Shown here: positions 6,849 through 14,372 of the stretch, in pieces
Layout of the letters: each line of letters begins with the position of its first letter
Numbering within the stretch: position 1 is the first letter of the stretch
Source of the DNA: an uncultured Oscillospiraceae bacterium
GTDB taxonomy: Bacteria; Bacillota; Clostridia; Oscillospirales; Oscillospiraceae
Assembly: GCA_947628975.1 (NCBI GenBank)
Contig: CANRBW010000002.1
Coordinates: forward strand, 1-29,725
Length of the DNA stretch: 29,725 nt
Direction of reading: 5' to 3'
The notes under the pieces: generated by a model
Database searches by the model: none
The model's input: only the letters and a program-made list of their open reading frames with translations
Told to the model about the DNA's origin: nothing
Made by a program: the position numbers and the translations under genes

Positions 6849-7436
6849 ATGAATACATACGGATACGCGCGGGTATCGACCAGGGAGCAGAATGAGGACC
6901 GGCAGATGATCGCCCTGCGGGAGTTTGGGGTGGAGGCCGACCGCGTCATCCTGGACAAGCAGTCGGGCAAGGACTTCGACCGGCCCGGCTACCGGGCGCT
7001 TTTGGGCAAATTAAAGGCCGGGGACACCCTTGTCATCAAGAGCATCGACCGGCTGGGACGGAACTATGAGGAGATCCTGGAGCAGTGGCGGCTGCTGACC
7101 AAGGAGATGGGGGTGGCCATCGTGGTGCTGGATATGCCCCTGCTGGACACTCGGCGGGACCGGGACCTCACCGGGGTGCTTATCGCCGACATCGTCCTCC
7201 AGCTGCTGAGCTATGTGGCCCAGACGGAGCGGGAGTTCAACCGCCAGCGGCAGGCGGAGGGGATCGCCGCGGCCAAGGCCCGGGGCGTCCACTTTGGGCG
7301 GAGCCGCAAAGACCGGGGCGAGAACTACGAGGCCGTCTTAGCCGCCTGGCGGCGGGGCGAGCTCTCCGGCCGCGCCGCGGCAAAAGCGCTGGGCGTGGCC
7401 CACGGCACCTTCCAGCGGTGGAGCAAAGAAAAATGA
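6849..7436 (+). CDS. Small serine recombinase (resolvase/invertase family)
   Basis: A complete 195-residue resolvase/invertase. The N-terminal catalytic domain begins YGYARVSTREQNEDRQ with nucleophile Ser10, and the conserved arginine helix IKSIDRLGRNYEEI is present at about residues 61-74. The C-terminus carries the usual helix-turn-helix (about 160-195: AVLAAWRRGELSGRAAAKAL...). The start is unambiguous, with AAAAAAGGAGGGG directly upstream. It could resolve multimers of the circular element or catalyse local inversion. It is distinct from the large recombinase at 14365, which is the probable integrase. A broken copy of the leader and start lies at 2821-2955. GC is higher than in neighbouring cargo. 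Confidence 0.9.
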   Translation: MNTYGYARVSTREQNEDRQMIALREFGVEADRVILDKQSGKDFDRPGYRALLGKLKAGDTLVIKSIDRLGRNYEEILEQWRLLTKEMGVAIVVLDMPLLDTRRDRDLTGVLIADIVLQLLSYVAQTEREFNRQRQAEGIAAAKARGVHFGRSRKDRGENYEAVLAAWRRGELSGRAAAKALGVAHGTFQRWSKEK

Positions 7437-7644
7437 CCCAAAAAGCGTGGGTTGCGGTCCACACCAAACAGGCCACGGATTTTGAGCGAGATGCACTACT
7501 TTTCAAAACGGCGCACCCAGCCCTTGATGTATTATGTAGAAAAATATTACCACATTAGGCCGTGATTTGCAAGTATGGAATACGGCTCGCAACCCACACC
7601 TTGTGAGCCACCGATTCTGGCGCTGATCCAAGCCAAAGGAGGCT

Positions 7645-7797
7645 ATGAAAATCTCAATGAAATACTCCTATCCCCACTATCCCCAGCCGGAGTTGGTCTC
7701 TTTTCGCCAACTGGTAGACCACAATGCCAGGGAGTGGCCGAATCAAATCGCATTTCAGTTCCAGAAAAGCGGCAAAATACTCGTTTTGAATTCTATC
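7645..7797 (+). pseudogene. N-terminal fragment of an AMP-dependent synthetase/ligase
   Basis: About 50 codons from ATG 7645 (AAAGGAGG just upstream) read like the start of an adenylating enzyme: VSFRQLVDHNAREWPNQIAF, similar to the 'LxxLLxxxAxxxPdxiAf' opening of AMP-binding ligases. After about 7797 the frame no longer resembles the family, and the whole adenylation core (A3, A5, A7, A10 motifs) is absent. The intact ACP and cupin genes downstream suggest this was the activating enzyme of a small acyl or aminoacyl pathway. Loss of the ligase should make that pathway inactive unless another ligase substitutes. Confidence 0.45.
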
Positions 7798-7802
7798 TTT
7801 CT

Positions 7803-8057
7803 AGGATCAGTCTACCATATGCAATCTTCAATGTGGAATTTACACCAGACTATAAAAGATATAATCATATCAAGGTTGACTTGTACTCTGCAGAACTGGA
7901 TACAGAGGATAATCGGAGAAGCTTTATCATATGGGAGTGGGATGATCCGGATAATTATCATTTCTTTCTTGACAGTTTTAACCGTCTGCGAATGGATAGC
8001 GAAAGCTGCATAAGGATTTCTAAGGGGAAAGAAAGCATACTGTCCTCGCTTATTTGA
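7803..8057 (+). pseudogene. Orphan C-terminal fragment of an unrecognised protein
   Basis: A second frame, ending in TGA 8055-8057, reads as real protein from about 7803 (FNVEFTPDYKRYNHIKVDLY..., FIIWEWDDPDNYHFFLDSFN) but has no start of its own. It follows the ligase fragment after a frame change, so a deletion probably fused two genes. I do not recognise the family. Confidence 0.35.
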
Positions 8058-8089
8058 CTAAAGATTTTATGTGGAGGGAAATGTGTGCA

Positions 8090-8500
8090 ATGGAATACAT
8101 ACGCGGAATTGACTTGAATCAAGCGTTGCGATCAAGCTACAGGGTATATTTGTGTGGTGATTTGCAAAAGCCTCAAGATTGTTTAAGTTGGATCTCCGAC
8201 ACCATGCTTGAAATCGGAACCAGTCTTTACAAAGAATTTACTGCAGACCACCCGCACTTCCATGCCCAAGCTACAGAGTATAATTATGTGCTGCACGGCG
8301 TCAGTAAAGTGCTTCTGATTGATGAGGGAACGGAATACATATTCGACGAAAATACATTGTTTGTCATTCCGCCACACACTAGATACGCATCAAAACACAT
8401 GGCAGGGACAAGAATTTTATTTATAAAATATCCAGGAGGAAATGACAAAAACCTTATAACTGTAGATGGATCGCTAAAACAATGGTTAGAAACTTGGTGA
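8090..8500 (+). CDS. Cupin-domain protein
   Basis: About 136 residues forming one cupin barrel. Cupin motif 1 is textbook: HFHAQATEYNYVLHG, i.e. HxH-X4-E-X6-G, with two His and one Glu for a metal ion. Motif 2 is FVIPPHTRYASKH. Such small cupins are metal-dependent isomerases, dioxygenases or binding proteins; no substrate can be deduced. ATG 8090 is chosen, although GGAGGG (8073-8078) is 11 bases away; ATG 8081 is three bases from it and cannot be excluded. The next gene (acyl carrier protein) starts five bases after the stop, so they are co-transcribed. The pair follows a truncated ligase, suggesting a decayed tailoring cassette. AT-rich relative to the mobilization genes. Confidence 0.75.
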   Translation: MEYIRGIDLNQALRSSYRVYLCGDLQKPQDCLSWISDTMLEIGTSLYKEFTADHPHFHAQATEYNYVLHGVSKVLLIDEGTEYIFDENTLFVIPPHTRYASKHMAGTRILFIKYPGGNDKNLITVDGSLKQWLETW

Positions 8501-8505
8501 ATAAT

Positions 8506-8730
8506 ATGCTTGAAAAAATTAAGACAATTCTATCTGAATATACAGATACCAATACCATCACTGAGTCCTCTATGCTGGAAGCAGATTTGGGCTTATCTTC
8601 TTTGGATCTGGCTTTCATCATCGGAGACTTTGAAGATGCCTTTAACATTGAGGTGGCCGACAGGGATATTCCAAAGTTCGCCTGTGTTAAAGATATCATA
8701 GAGTATCTGGAAAAGCACCCCAGTCCATAA
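8506..8730 (+). CDS. Acyl/peptidyl carrier protein
   Basis: A 74-residue carrier protein (MLEKIKTILSEY...) with the 4'-phosphopantetheine site in ADLGLSSLDLAFII; the second Ser of GLSSL is the expected attachment residue, replacing the common DSL by SSL. The remainder fits the four-helix bundle, ending DIIEYLEKHPSP. In-frame ATG 8482 would overlap the cupin gene; ATG 8506 gives the usual carrier-protein length. It should carry an acyl or aminoacyl group on a thiol arm after modification by a host phosphopantetheinyl transferase. The associated ligase is truncated. The next gene is on the other strand, and no clear terminator is seen in the 46-bp gap. Confidence 0.82.
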   Translation: MLEKIKTILSEYTDTNTITESSMLEADLGLSSLDLAFIIGDFEDAFNIEVADRDIPKFACVKDIIEYLEKHPSP

Positions 8731-8776
8731 GCGCTCCTCTTTCGTTTTTTACGCCTGTGTCTTCGGTCACATTGCC

Positions 8777-9871
8777 CTAAAATCCGTTCAACATCTCTTT
8801 CAGCCTTGCGAGGGAGATATCCCCCCTTTGTGCCATCTCCTTCAAATTCTGTATTTCCGCCACTTGGCGGTTCCAATCGTCTGTGGATAACTGCCCTCTG
8901 TTTTTTCGAGTCTTTAGGCGGTTGTAGGCCCGCTTGTATTCCCCGATGACGGGGTCATTCTTGCTCTTCCTCCGCTCTTTGATGTGGGCGCCCACCTGGG
9001 AACAAGTCTTGCCCGGTGCGTCAGGGGCCTCATTTTCGCAGTAGCGGATGTCATAACCGCTGTCCAGAAGAAAGAACCGCCCACAGTGGTCGCACCGCCG
9101 GGGGATATGTCCGGCCGCAAACCCTCGAAGCAGATCCAGCATGAGGAATGTCTCCAAGTCGTCACACTGCACTCGCTCCGCCAGAATAAACTGCCCCTTT
9201 TTCTTGGGGTGAGACATGGCCTCATATGTAGTGCGAATGCCAAAATTGGCTGGGAGGGAGCGGCTCTCCACCTCCTCCCTCTGCCATTTCCTCGTCCGCT
9301 GAAGTTCATCGCCCTCCAAATCGCTCAGCTCATCATAGACCGCTTGAGATTCCAGACTAAGCCGCAGTTGATAGTCTCTCCATACAGCGGCATAGGCGGA
9401 GGGCGTCCGCACTTTCAACGTGGCAAGGTAGTCATCCGCAAGCTCCGTAACCCTCACCTTAAAGTGGTGGATGCTGTCAGGCAGAGCCTCCAGTCTCCGT
9501 AGCCACTCCATCAAGGATCGGTGCTCCTCGGTAGATCCATCAAAAACGGCGTCCAACCCCCCGGTAGGGGTATTGCCCCGCAGAGTATTGCCGGCTACCA
9601 GTTTACGACACACCGAAATTTGTTCCACCAGACATGAAATCTGTCTCAGGGCGCTCATCAGTCCGCCTCGGTCACCGTCCACCACACATTTCCAAATGCG
9701 ATTTCGGCTACGGGCAACGCTTTGACGAATAGCATCTATATCCTGATCGGTCAGATTCAAAACATCCACGACAAACTTTCCAGTGGAGTAATTCTCTCCA
9801 CCTAACGACACATAATCATCCCCAAACAGTACAGAAAAACCGTCCAGCGGATCGCAAGTCAAAGGATACAT
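8777..9871 (-). CDS. DUF6076-type zinc-finger-containing protein of mobile elements
   Basis: A 364-residue protein resembling the DUF6076 group found in Firmicutes integrative elements. The recognisable part is C-terminal: CDHCGRFFLLDSG (C260, C263), then YCENEAPDAPGKTC, giving a Cys cluster likely to bind zinc, followed by a basic helix region (IKERRKSKND, NRLKTRKNRG). The N-terminal 220 residues are helical without motifs. Function unknown; nucleic-acid binding is inferred from the Cys and basic segments. The start is ATG 9869-9871, preceded by AGGAGG. The frame stays open to 10549, but that extension is antisense to repA. It is divergently transcribed from repA with its own strong promoter (9963-9991) and a hairpin in its leader. 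Confidence 0.75.
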   Translation of the reverse strand: MYPLTCDPLDGFSVLFGDDYVSLGGENYSTGKFVVDVLNLTDQDIDAIRQSVARSRNRIWKCVVDGDRGGLMSALRQISCLVEQISVCRKLVAGNTLRGNTPTGGLDAVFDGSTEEHRSLMEWLRRLEALPDSIHHFKVRVTELADDYLATLKVRTPSAYAAVWRDYQLRLSLESQAVYDELSDLEGDELQRTRKWQREEVESRSLPANFGIRTTYEAMSHPKKKGQFILAERVQCDDLETFLMLDLLRGFAAGHIPRRCDHCGRFFLLDSGYDIRYCENEAPDAPGKTCSQVGAHIKERRKSKNDPVIGEYKRAYNRLKTRKNRGQLSTDDWNRQVAEIQNLKEMAQRGDISLARLKEMLNGF

Positions 9872-9918
9872 ACTCCGCTCCTCCTGTGTCGGATAAAATT
9901 TCACGCTGTACCCATCAT

Positions 9919-9948
9919 GGGCTCTACCTCTTGACGAAGGTGGAGCCC
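9919..9948 (-). other. Hairpin in the leader of the DUF6076 gene
   Basis: GGGCTCTACC / GGTGGAGCCC (one T-G position) with a 10-nt loop. On the reverse strand it falls at the very 5' end of the transcript from the 9963-9991 promoter, about 50 nt before the start codon; on the forward strand it is followed by TTTTGTT and could act as a terminator. Either a leader structure or an operator. Confidence 0.4.
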
Positions 9949-9962
9949 TTTTGTTACACTCC

Positions 9963-9991
9963 ATTGTACCCGTTTTAGTTAATATTGTCAA
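9963..9991 (-). promoter_or_regulatory. Promoter of the DUF6076 gene
   Basis: Reverse strand TTGACA (9986-9991), 17-bp spacer, TACAAT (9963-9968): a near-perfect sigma-A promoter. A weaker TACAAT (9997-10002) faces the other way towards repA. Confidence 0.75.
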
Positions 9992-10027
9992 TCCGCTACA
10001 ATAAAATTCAGAAAGGAAGAATGCGAT

Positions 10028-11107
10028 ATGCTCAACAGCCAGAAAAGGCTCCACACCATCGACGGCGCCACGCTCATGGCCCAGCCGCTGTGCCCGCCCA
10101 ACTTTATTGTGGACACCTTGCTCTCCCAGGGGCTCCACATCCTGGCCGGCTCCCCAAAGGTGGGCAAGTCCTGGCTGGCCCTCTGGCTGGCGGTGACCGT
10201 GGCCAAGGGCGAGCCTGTCTGGGGCATGACTGTAAAACCCGGCGCTGCCCTCTATCTCTGCCTGGAGGACTCCCAACTTCGCATCCAGAACCGGCTGTTC
10301 CAAATCACCGAGGACGCGCCGCCCACCGTCCACTTCTGCACCCAGGCCGCTCTGCTGGGGCGTGGGCTGGAGGAACAGTTGGAGAACTTTCTGGCCGAGC
10401 ACCCGGACGCCGTGCTGGTCATCATCGACACCCTCCAGATGGTCCGCAACACCCGCTATGACAACACCTACGCCAACGACTACCGAGACCTCTCCGCCTT
10501 CAAGCAGATCGCGGACCGCCACGACCTCGCCATCCTGCTCATCCACCATCTGCGGAAAGAGCCCGCCGAGGATGTGTTCAACCGCATCTCCGGCACCACC
10601 GCCATCAGCGGGGCGGTGGATTCCAGCTTCACGCTGGTGGAGGAACGGCGGGGCAGTCGCCGGGCCAAGCTCTATTGCGTGGGCCGGGACATCGAGTACC
10701 GGGAGATGGAGCTGGAGCGGAACAGCGACAATGTGTGGGAGGTGGTAGCGGACTCCTTTGCCCAGCCGTTGCTCCTGGAGGAGCGGGTCGTCTTTCTCCT
10801 CTCTGAATTTTTGCGGGAGAGAAACAGCTGGGTCGGCACTCCCACGGAGCTGTCCCAGCAGATCGACCCTGCGGGTGCGGAGGGACTTACGCCCAAGAGG
10901 GTGTCACGAAAGATCCTCCAAAGCATTGCGGTGCTAAAGGAACACGGAATTACCACTATCATTCGAAGGAGTAACGGCAAGAGGCTCATTGAACTCCGCC
11001 GTGCCGAAAGTGACGGTGAACAAGGCCCCGGGGAGGTTGACCCTATCGGCACTGAAACGGGGGCCGCGGGTGCGGGCCAATCTGCCGGGGCCCCCGCAAA
11101 GCCGTGA
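10028..11107 (+). CDS. RepA-like AAA ATPase / helicase of the element
   Basis: A 359-residue RecA-fold ATPase of the RepA/AAA_25 type. Walker A is AGSPKVGKSWLAL (K47, S48), Walker B is VLVIIDTLQM (D134), and LLIHHLRKE (about 175-185) matches the sensor/His motif of RepA hexameric helicases. Hexameric helicases of this type unwind DNA at plasmid origins; in integrative elements they are thought to support replication of the excised circle. The C-terminal 100 residues look like a winged-helix region followed by a low-complexity Gly/Ala tail. It starts at ATG 10028 after GAAAGGAAG. It opens the mobilization operon (repA, mobC, mobA). A 12-bp hairpin covers its last codons and stop. Confidence 0.85.
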   Translation: MLNSQKRLHTIDGATLMAQPLCPPNFIVDTLLSQGLHILAGSPKVGKSWLALWLAVTVAKGEPVWGMTVKPGAALYLCLEDSQLRIQNRLFQITEDAPPTVHFCTQAALLGRGLEEQLENFLAEHPDAVLVIIDTLQMVRNTRYDNTYANDYRDLSAFKQIADRHDLAILLIHHLRKEPAEDVFNRISGTTAISGAVDSSFTLVEERRGSRRAKLYCVGRDIEYREMELERNSDNVWEVVADSFAQPLLLEERVVFLLSEFLRERNSWVGTPTELSQQIDPAGAEGLTPKRVSRKILQSIAVLKEHGITTIIRRSNGKRLIELRRAESDGEQGPGEVDPIGTETGAAGAGQSAGAPAKP

Positions 11108-11294
11108 GGCTTTGTGGGGAGAGGAGGCGCAACGGAGCGAGTGAGCCCTGCCGCTTGCGGCGGGGTGAGGGATACGGAGTTTGCGCCGACGAGGTGGGGC
11201 AAGCATAGCCTCCGGCTATACGCCGGACGCGTTTCGGGGCGCTGCCCCATGCCCCAGTCCCCTGCGGGGGGAGAACAGAACAGGAGGAAGAAAT
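11092..11294 (+). other. Structured region upstream of mobC, candidate oriT
   Basis: The 187-bp gap between repA and mobC is rich in dyads: CCCCGCAAAGCC / GGCTTTGTGGGG around the repA stop (11092-11119), GGCGCAA (11126-11132) / TTGCGCC (11181-11187), the CCGC-TT-GCGG hairpin near 11151, and further GC dyads to 11270. Placement directly upstream of mobC and the relaxase is where oriT usually lies. No nic site can be named with confidence. Confidence 0.4.
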
Positions 11295-11615
11295 ATGCCA
11301 AGAGCAAAAATCAAGACCGCCATCGTCACTCTGCGGATGCCGCCCCGCACCAAAGAGACGCTCCGGGAGATGGCCGCCGCCGCGCGGATGACCCTGACCG
11401 ACTACCTCTGTATCTGCGGCCTGGGCAAACAGATCGTCCGGGTGGATGGTCTGGACGCGGTGTTCCATGAACTCAAGGCCCAGGGCCGCAACCTGAACCA
11501 GCTCACCACCCTGGCCAACCTGGGCAAGCTCAAAGTCCTCCGGGGCGACGACCTGGTGGAGGGCTACGCCAAACTCTGTGAGCAGGTCGGTCAGCTCACT
11601 AAGGCGGTGACGTAG
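11295..11615 (+). CDS. mobC: MobC-family relaxosome accessory protein
   Basis: A 106-residue ribbon-helix-helix-type protein. The N-terminus IVTLRMPPRTKETLREMA, followed by MTLTDYLCICGLG, fits the RHH DNA-binding fold. The C-terminal part has the MobC signature GRNLNQLTTLANLGKL (compare 'GxNLNQiArxxN'). MobC proteins bind oriT and help the relaxase open the DNA. GGAGGAAG lies just upstream of ATG 11295. The stop codon is followed immediately by the relaxase ATG (11616), so translation is coupled. Confidence 0.88.
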   Translation: MPRAKIKTAIVTLRMPPRTKETLREMAAAARMTLTDYLCICGLGKQIVRVDGLDAVFHELKAQGRNLNQLTTLANLGKLKVLRGDDLVEGYAKLCEQVGQLTKAVT

Positions 11616-12920
11616 ATGGCCACTTTCACCGCGACCAAGAACGCCACCCAGTCCGGCGGGGCCATGTGCGGCGTCTTACGCTACGTCCAGCGGAGGGACA
11701 AGACCCTGTGGGCGGGCCGCCGGCTGGTCTCCAGCTGGAACTGCGTGGCCCAGTCCGCCTATGAGGAAATGATGACCACCAAGCGGCGCTACGGCAAGTC
11801 CGGCGGCAGAATGTTCTACCAGTTCGTCCAGTCCTTTCACCCGGAGGAGGACGTGACCCCAGCGGAAGTTCACGCCATCGGGCTGGAACTGGCCCAGCGG
11901 CTGTTCCCCGACTTCGAGGTGGTGGTGGCCACCCACACGGACACCGACCACCTCCACAGCCACCTCATCGTCAACAGCGTGAGCCTGACGACCGGGCGCA
12001 AGCTCCACCAGAACGCCGCAGACCTCCAGCGCCAGCGGCAGGTCAGCGACGAGATCTGCGCCGCCCACGGTCTGACGGTGCTGGAGCCGCCCAAGAAACA
12101 CGCCCAGGAAAAGAAGATGCGTCCCGGCGAATACCGCGCCGCGGCCCGTGGCGAGAGCTGGAAGTTCCGGCTCATCAACGCCATCGACCTGTGTATGAGG
12201 AAGGCCAGAACGCGGGCCGAGTTCCTCCGGGAGATGGAACTGCGGGGCTACCAGGTGCGGTGGGAGGATACCCGGAAGCACATCACCTACACCACCCCCG
12301 GCGGGCAAAAGTGCCGGGACGACCGACTGCATGAGGACAAATACCGAAAGGAGGTCATGGAACGTGAGTTCCGGATCCGAGAGGCAATACTCCATGGAGG
12401 AGTTGAAAAAACTGAATCTGCCATCGGAGCAGACTGCTCCCCCAATGCCAGTCTCCTGTCCGACAGAGGAACAGTGGGCGGAGTTACTAAGCAAGCTCAA
12501 CGCCCTGTACCGTGCGACAGCGGCGCAGAACCACCTGCTGGAACAAATCCTGTCAACGCCGATCATCTATGCCACGAAGGAACAGACGGCAGAGATGACG
12601 AGGCAACTCTCCAGGATACAGGCGAGTATCGAACAGGCTGGGAGGAAGAAAGAGCGGCGGCGTTTGCGCCTACCCAGGATACGCTTGCCGGAGTTGCCCA
12701 CAGTCACACTCAAAGGAGTGGCCTTCACGCTGATGGTCTTGGCCGTGTCGGGGATCCTCTTATACGCCTTGGCTACTCTCTGGAACGCGGTCAGGCCCCT
12801 ATTCCAACCGCTCCCATGACCGCCCACAGCGACCGCAAAGCCCTCGCCAAAGAACGGGCCAAAAAGATCGCCCAAGGTCACAAGCCGGACGACCACGAGA
12901 CGCAAAAACAATGGATGTGA
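11616..12920 (+). CDS. MobA/VirD2-type relaxase (MOBP-like)
   Basis: A 434-residue relaxase. The N-terminal 200 residues form the relaxase domain with the three-His metal motif in THTDTDHLHSHLIVNSV (H112, H114, H116), preceded by MFYQFVQSFHPEEDVTP. Nucleophilic Tyr candidates lie early (Y27 in VLRYVQRR or Y49). It should nick oriT and pilot single-stranded DNA into a helper's secretion channel. Beyond residue about 250, composition becomes low-complexity and odd (SAIGADCSPNASLLSDRG...) because this stretch also encodes another protein in a different frame (12364-12819). It ends KERAKKIAQGHKPDDHE, a basic tail. The host-range class MOBP is inferred from the motif and the MobC partner. Confidence 0.88.
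   Translation: MATFTATKNATQSGGAMCGVLRYVQRRDKTLWAGRRLVSSWNCVAQSAYEEMMTTKRRYGKSGGRMFYQFVQSFHPEEDVTPAEVHAIGLELAQRLFPDFEVVVATHTDTDHLHSHLIVNSVSLTTGRKLHQNAADLQRQRQVSDEICAAHGLTVLEPPKKHAQEKKMRPGEYRAAARGESWKFRLINAIDLCMRKARTRAEFLREMELRGYQVRWEDTRKHITYTTPGGQKCRDDRLHEDKYRKEVMEREFRIREAILHGGVEKTESAIGADCSPNASLLSDRGTVGGVTKQAQRPVPCDSGAEPPAGTNPVNADHLCHEGTDGRDDEATLQDTGEYRTGWEEERAAAFAPTQDTLAGVAHSHTQRSGLHADGLGRVGDPLIRLGYSLERGQAPIPTAPMTAHSDRKALAKERAKKIAQGHKPDDHETQKQWM
12364..12819 (+). CDS. MobB-like membrane protein nested inside the relaxase gene
   Basis: A 151-residue frame wholly inside the relaxase gene in the +1 frame looks like a real gene. AAAGGAGG (12347-12354) precedes GTG 12364 by nine bases; ATG 12394 (MEELKKLNLPSEQ) is an alternative start with GAGAGG. 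The protein has a helical, coiled-coil-like middle (EEQWAELLSKLNALYRATA...), a basic patch GRKKERRRLRLPRIRLP and one strong membrane helix near the end (VAFTLMVLAVSGILLYALATLW). The relaxase frame is low-complexity here, as expected if this frame is under selection. The architecture recalls MobB/MbeB proteins of IncQ and ColE1 plasmids, which overlap the relaxase gene and help membrane docking. Homology is not claimed, only analogy. Confidence 0.7.
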   Translation: MSSGSERQYSMEELKKLNLPSEQTAPPMPVSCPTEEQWAELLSKLNALYRATAAQNHLLEQILSTPIIYATKEQTAEMTRQLSRIQASIEQAGRKKERRRLRLPRIRLPELPTVTLKGVAFTLMVLAVSGILLYALATLWNAVRPLFQPLP

Positions 12921-12962
12921 ATAACAAGTCCAAACTGGGAAAGTTTAACAGTCAGGGGAGTG

Positions 12963-13229
12963 ATGCGGTTGGAAATAAACATCCGGGATGATGACAAACT
13001 TGTGGAGATCTGGCTGACCAACGGGGAGAAAGACGACGAGGACCTTCAGAGACGGCTCAAGCCCCTCTATCAAACCTGTCAAAAGCGGGGCTATCTGGCC
13101 GCTGTATTCCAGTCGGGCGGCGAAGACCTGACCGCTCTCACAGGGGCCTTGCTCACCTCCAACCGCAGGCGCATGGCGGAGCAGGCGGCGCGCCAGGACG
13201 GTCAACGGCCCATGGAGCTCGCCAGGTAG
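12963..13229 (+). CDS. Small conserved-looking protein of the mobilization operon, function unknown
   Basis: An 88-residue acidic-then-basic protein (MRLEINIRDDDKLVEIWLTN, then a charged helix and YLAAVFQSGGEDLTALTGALL). AGGGGAG sits very close before ATG 12963; GTG 12960 is in the same frame. It lies 42 bp after the relaxase stop in the same direction, so it is probably the last gene of the mobilization operon. I do not recognise the family. The pattern resembles small proteins that commonly follow relaxase genes in Firmicutes elements. Confidence 0.6.
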   Translation: MRLEINIRDDDKLVEIWLTNGEKDDEDLQRRLKPLYQTCQKRGYLAAVFQSGGEDLTALTGALLTSNRRRMAEQAARQDGQRPMELAR

Positions 13230-13274
13230 CGGCGGGGTGGCGGGGGCCTCTCCGCTGGTCCAGTTCTTTTCTGG

Positions 13275-13303
13275 TTGCTATTGGTTCATTTCTATGCTAC
13301 AAT
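13275..13303 (+). promoter_or_regulatory. Promoter of the rhuM-recombinase operon
   Basis: TTGCTA (13275-13280), 17-bp spacer, TACAAT (13298-13303). A second -10-like motif CATAATATA (13309-13317) follows, similar in form to sigma-E/sigma-K -10 elements, but I see no matching -35, so only the vegetative promoter is claimed. Confidence 0.65.
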
Positions 13304-13337
13304 ATTATCATAATATAAACGGCGGAGGGCGTTCGTT

Positions 13338-14372
13338 ATGGATAACAAGAACGACGAGCTGATGAAAGTCGGCCAGGTACTGCTGTACAGTGATAGCAAC
13401 GGAAAAGAATTTGTGAGCGTGGTTTTCCAGGATGAGAACTTCTGGCTGACCCAAAGCGGGATGGCCCAGCTTTTTGCCTGTACTCCGGAGAACATTCTTC
13501 AGCACCTGAAAAACATCTATGCCGAGGAAGAACTGGAGCGGGAGGCAACAACTAAGAAATTCTTAGTGGTTCGCCAGGAGGGCACCCGCCAGGTCCGGCG
13601 CGCGCTGGAGCATTACAACTTGGACGCCATCATCGCCGTGGGCTACCGGGTGAACTCCAAAAAGGCCACCCGCTTCCGCCAGTGGGCCACCAGGACCCTG
13701 AAGGAGTATATCCAGAAGGGCTTTGTTCTCAACGACGAGCTGATGAAAAACGGCCGCCCCTTCGGCAAGGACTACTTCGACGAACTCCTGGAGCGCATTC
13801 GGGAGATCCGGGCCAGCGAGCGCCGGGCCTATCAGAAAATCGCCGACATCTTTGAGCAGTGCAGCTACGACTACGACAAGCGGAGCGATACCACCAAGGC
13901 CTTCTACGCCTTCGTCCAAAACAAGCTCCACTTCGCCGTCACCGGCCAGACCGCCGCCGAGTTGATCGCGGAGCGGGCCACGCCGGACAGCCCCACCATG
14001 GGCCTGACCACCTGGAAAGCCGCTCCCGACGGCAAGATCCTGAAAAGCGACACCCTCATCGCAAAAAACTACTTAAACGAGAAGGAGCTCTCCCGCCTCA
14101 ACCGGTTGGTCACCATGTTCATCGACTACGCCGAGCTGATGGCGGAGGACCAGGTGCCCATGTCCATGGCGGACTGGCTGGCCGAGGCCGACCGTTTCCT
14201 GGCCCACAACCGCCAGAAGGTGCTGGAGGGCAAGGGCCGCGTTTCCCACGAGGAGGCGGCCAAAAAGGTGGGAGATATCTATGAGGCGTTCCGCAAAAAG
14301 CAGGACGCCGCCTATATCTCCGAGTTTGACCGCCAGACGGCAAAATACCTGAAGGGTGAAACCGATGATTGA
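13338..14372 (+). CDS. RhuM family (virulence RhuM-like) protein
   Basis: A 344-residue protein of the RhuM family, common on mobile elements and pathogenicity islands. Family hallmarks are ENFWLTQSGMAQLFACTPEN (helix-turn-helix-like), IYAEEELEREATTKKFLVV, the LEHYNLDAIIAVGYRVNS signature (about 90-110) and FRQWATRTLKEYIQKGF. The exact biochemical role is unknown in the family; DNA binding is inferred. Start ATG 13338 follows GGCGGAGGGCG. The stop overlaps the recombinase start by eight bases (ATGATTGA at 14365-14372), so RhuM and the recombinase are translationally coupled, which suggests a joint role in element mobility or control. Confidence 0.87.
   Translation: MDNKNDELMKVGQVLLYSDSNGKEFVSVVFQDENFWLTQSGMAQLFACTPENILQHLKNIYAEEELEREATTKKFLVVRQEGTRQVRRALEHYNLDAIIAVGYRVNSKKATRFRQWATRTLKEYIQKGFVLNDELMKNGRPFGKDYFDELLERIREIRASERRAYQKIADIFEQCSYDYDKRSDTTKAFYAFVQNKLHFAVTGQTAAELIAERATPDSPTMGLTTWKAAPDGKILKSDTLIAKNYLNEKELSRLNRLVTMFIDYAELMAEDQVPMSMADWLAEADRFLAHNRQKVLEGKGRVSHEEAAKKVGDIYEAFRKKQDAAYISEFDRQTAKYLKGETDD

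Noticed and set aside
9872..10549. N-terminal extension of the DUF6076 gene to 590 residues
   Set aside because: The extension is antisense to repA, crosses the divergent promoter and has no RBS; AGGAGG precedes the 9871 start.
13309..13317. Sigma-E or sigma-K promoter for the recombinase operon
   Set aside because: CATAATATA resembles the -10 element, but no suitable -35 is at the right distance, and a good vegetative promoter is present.
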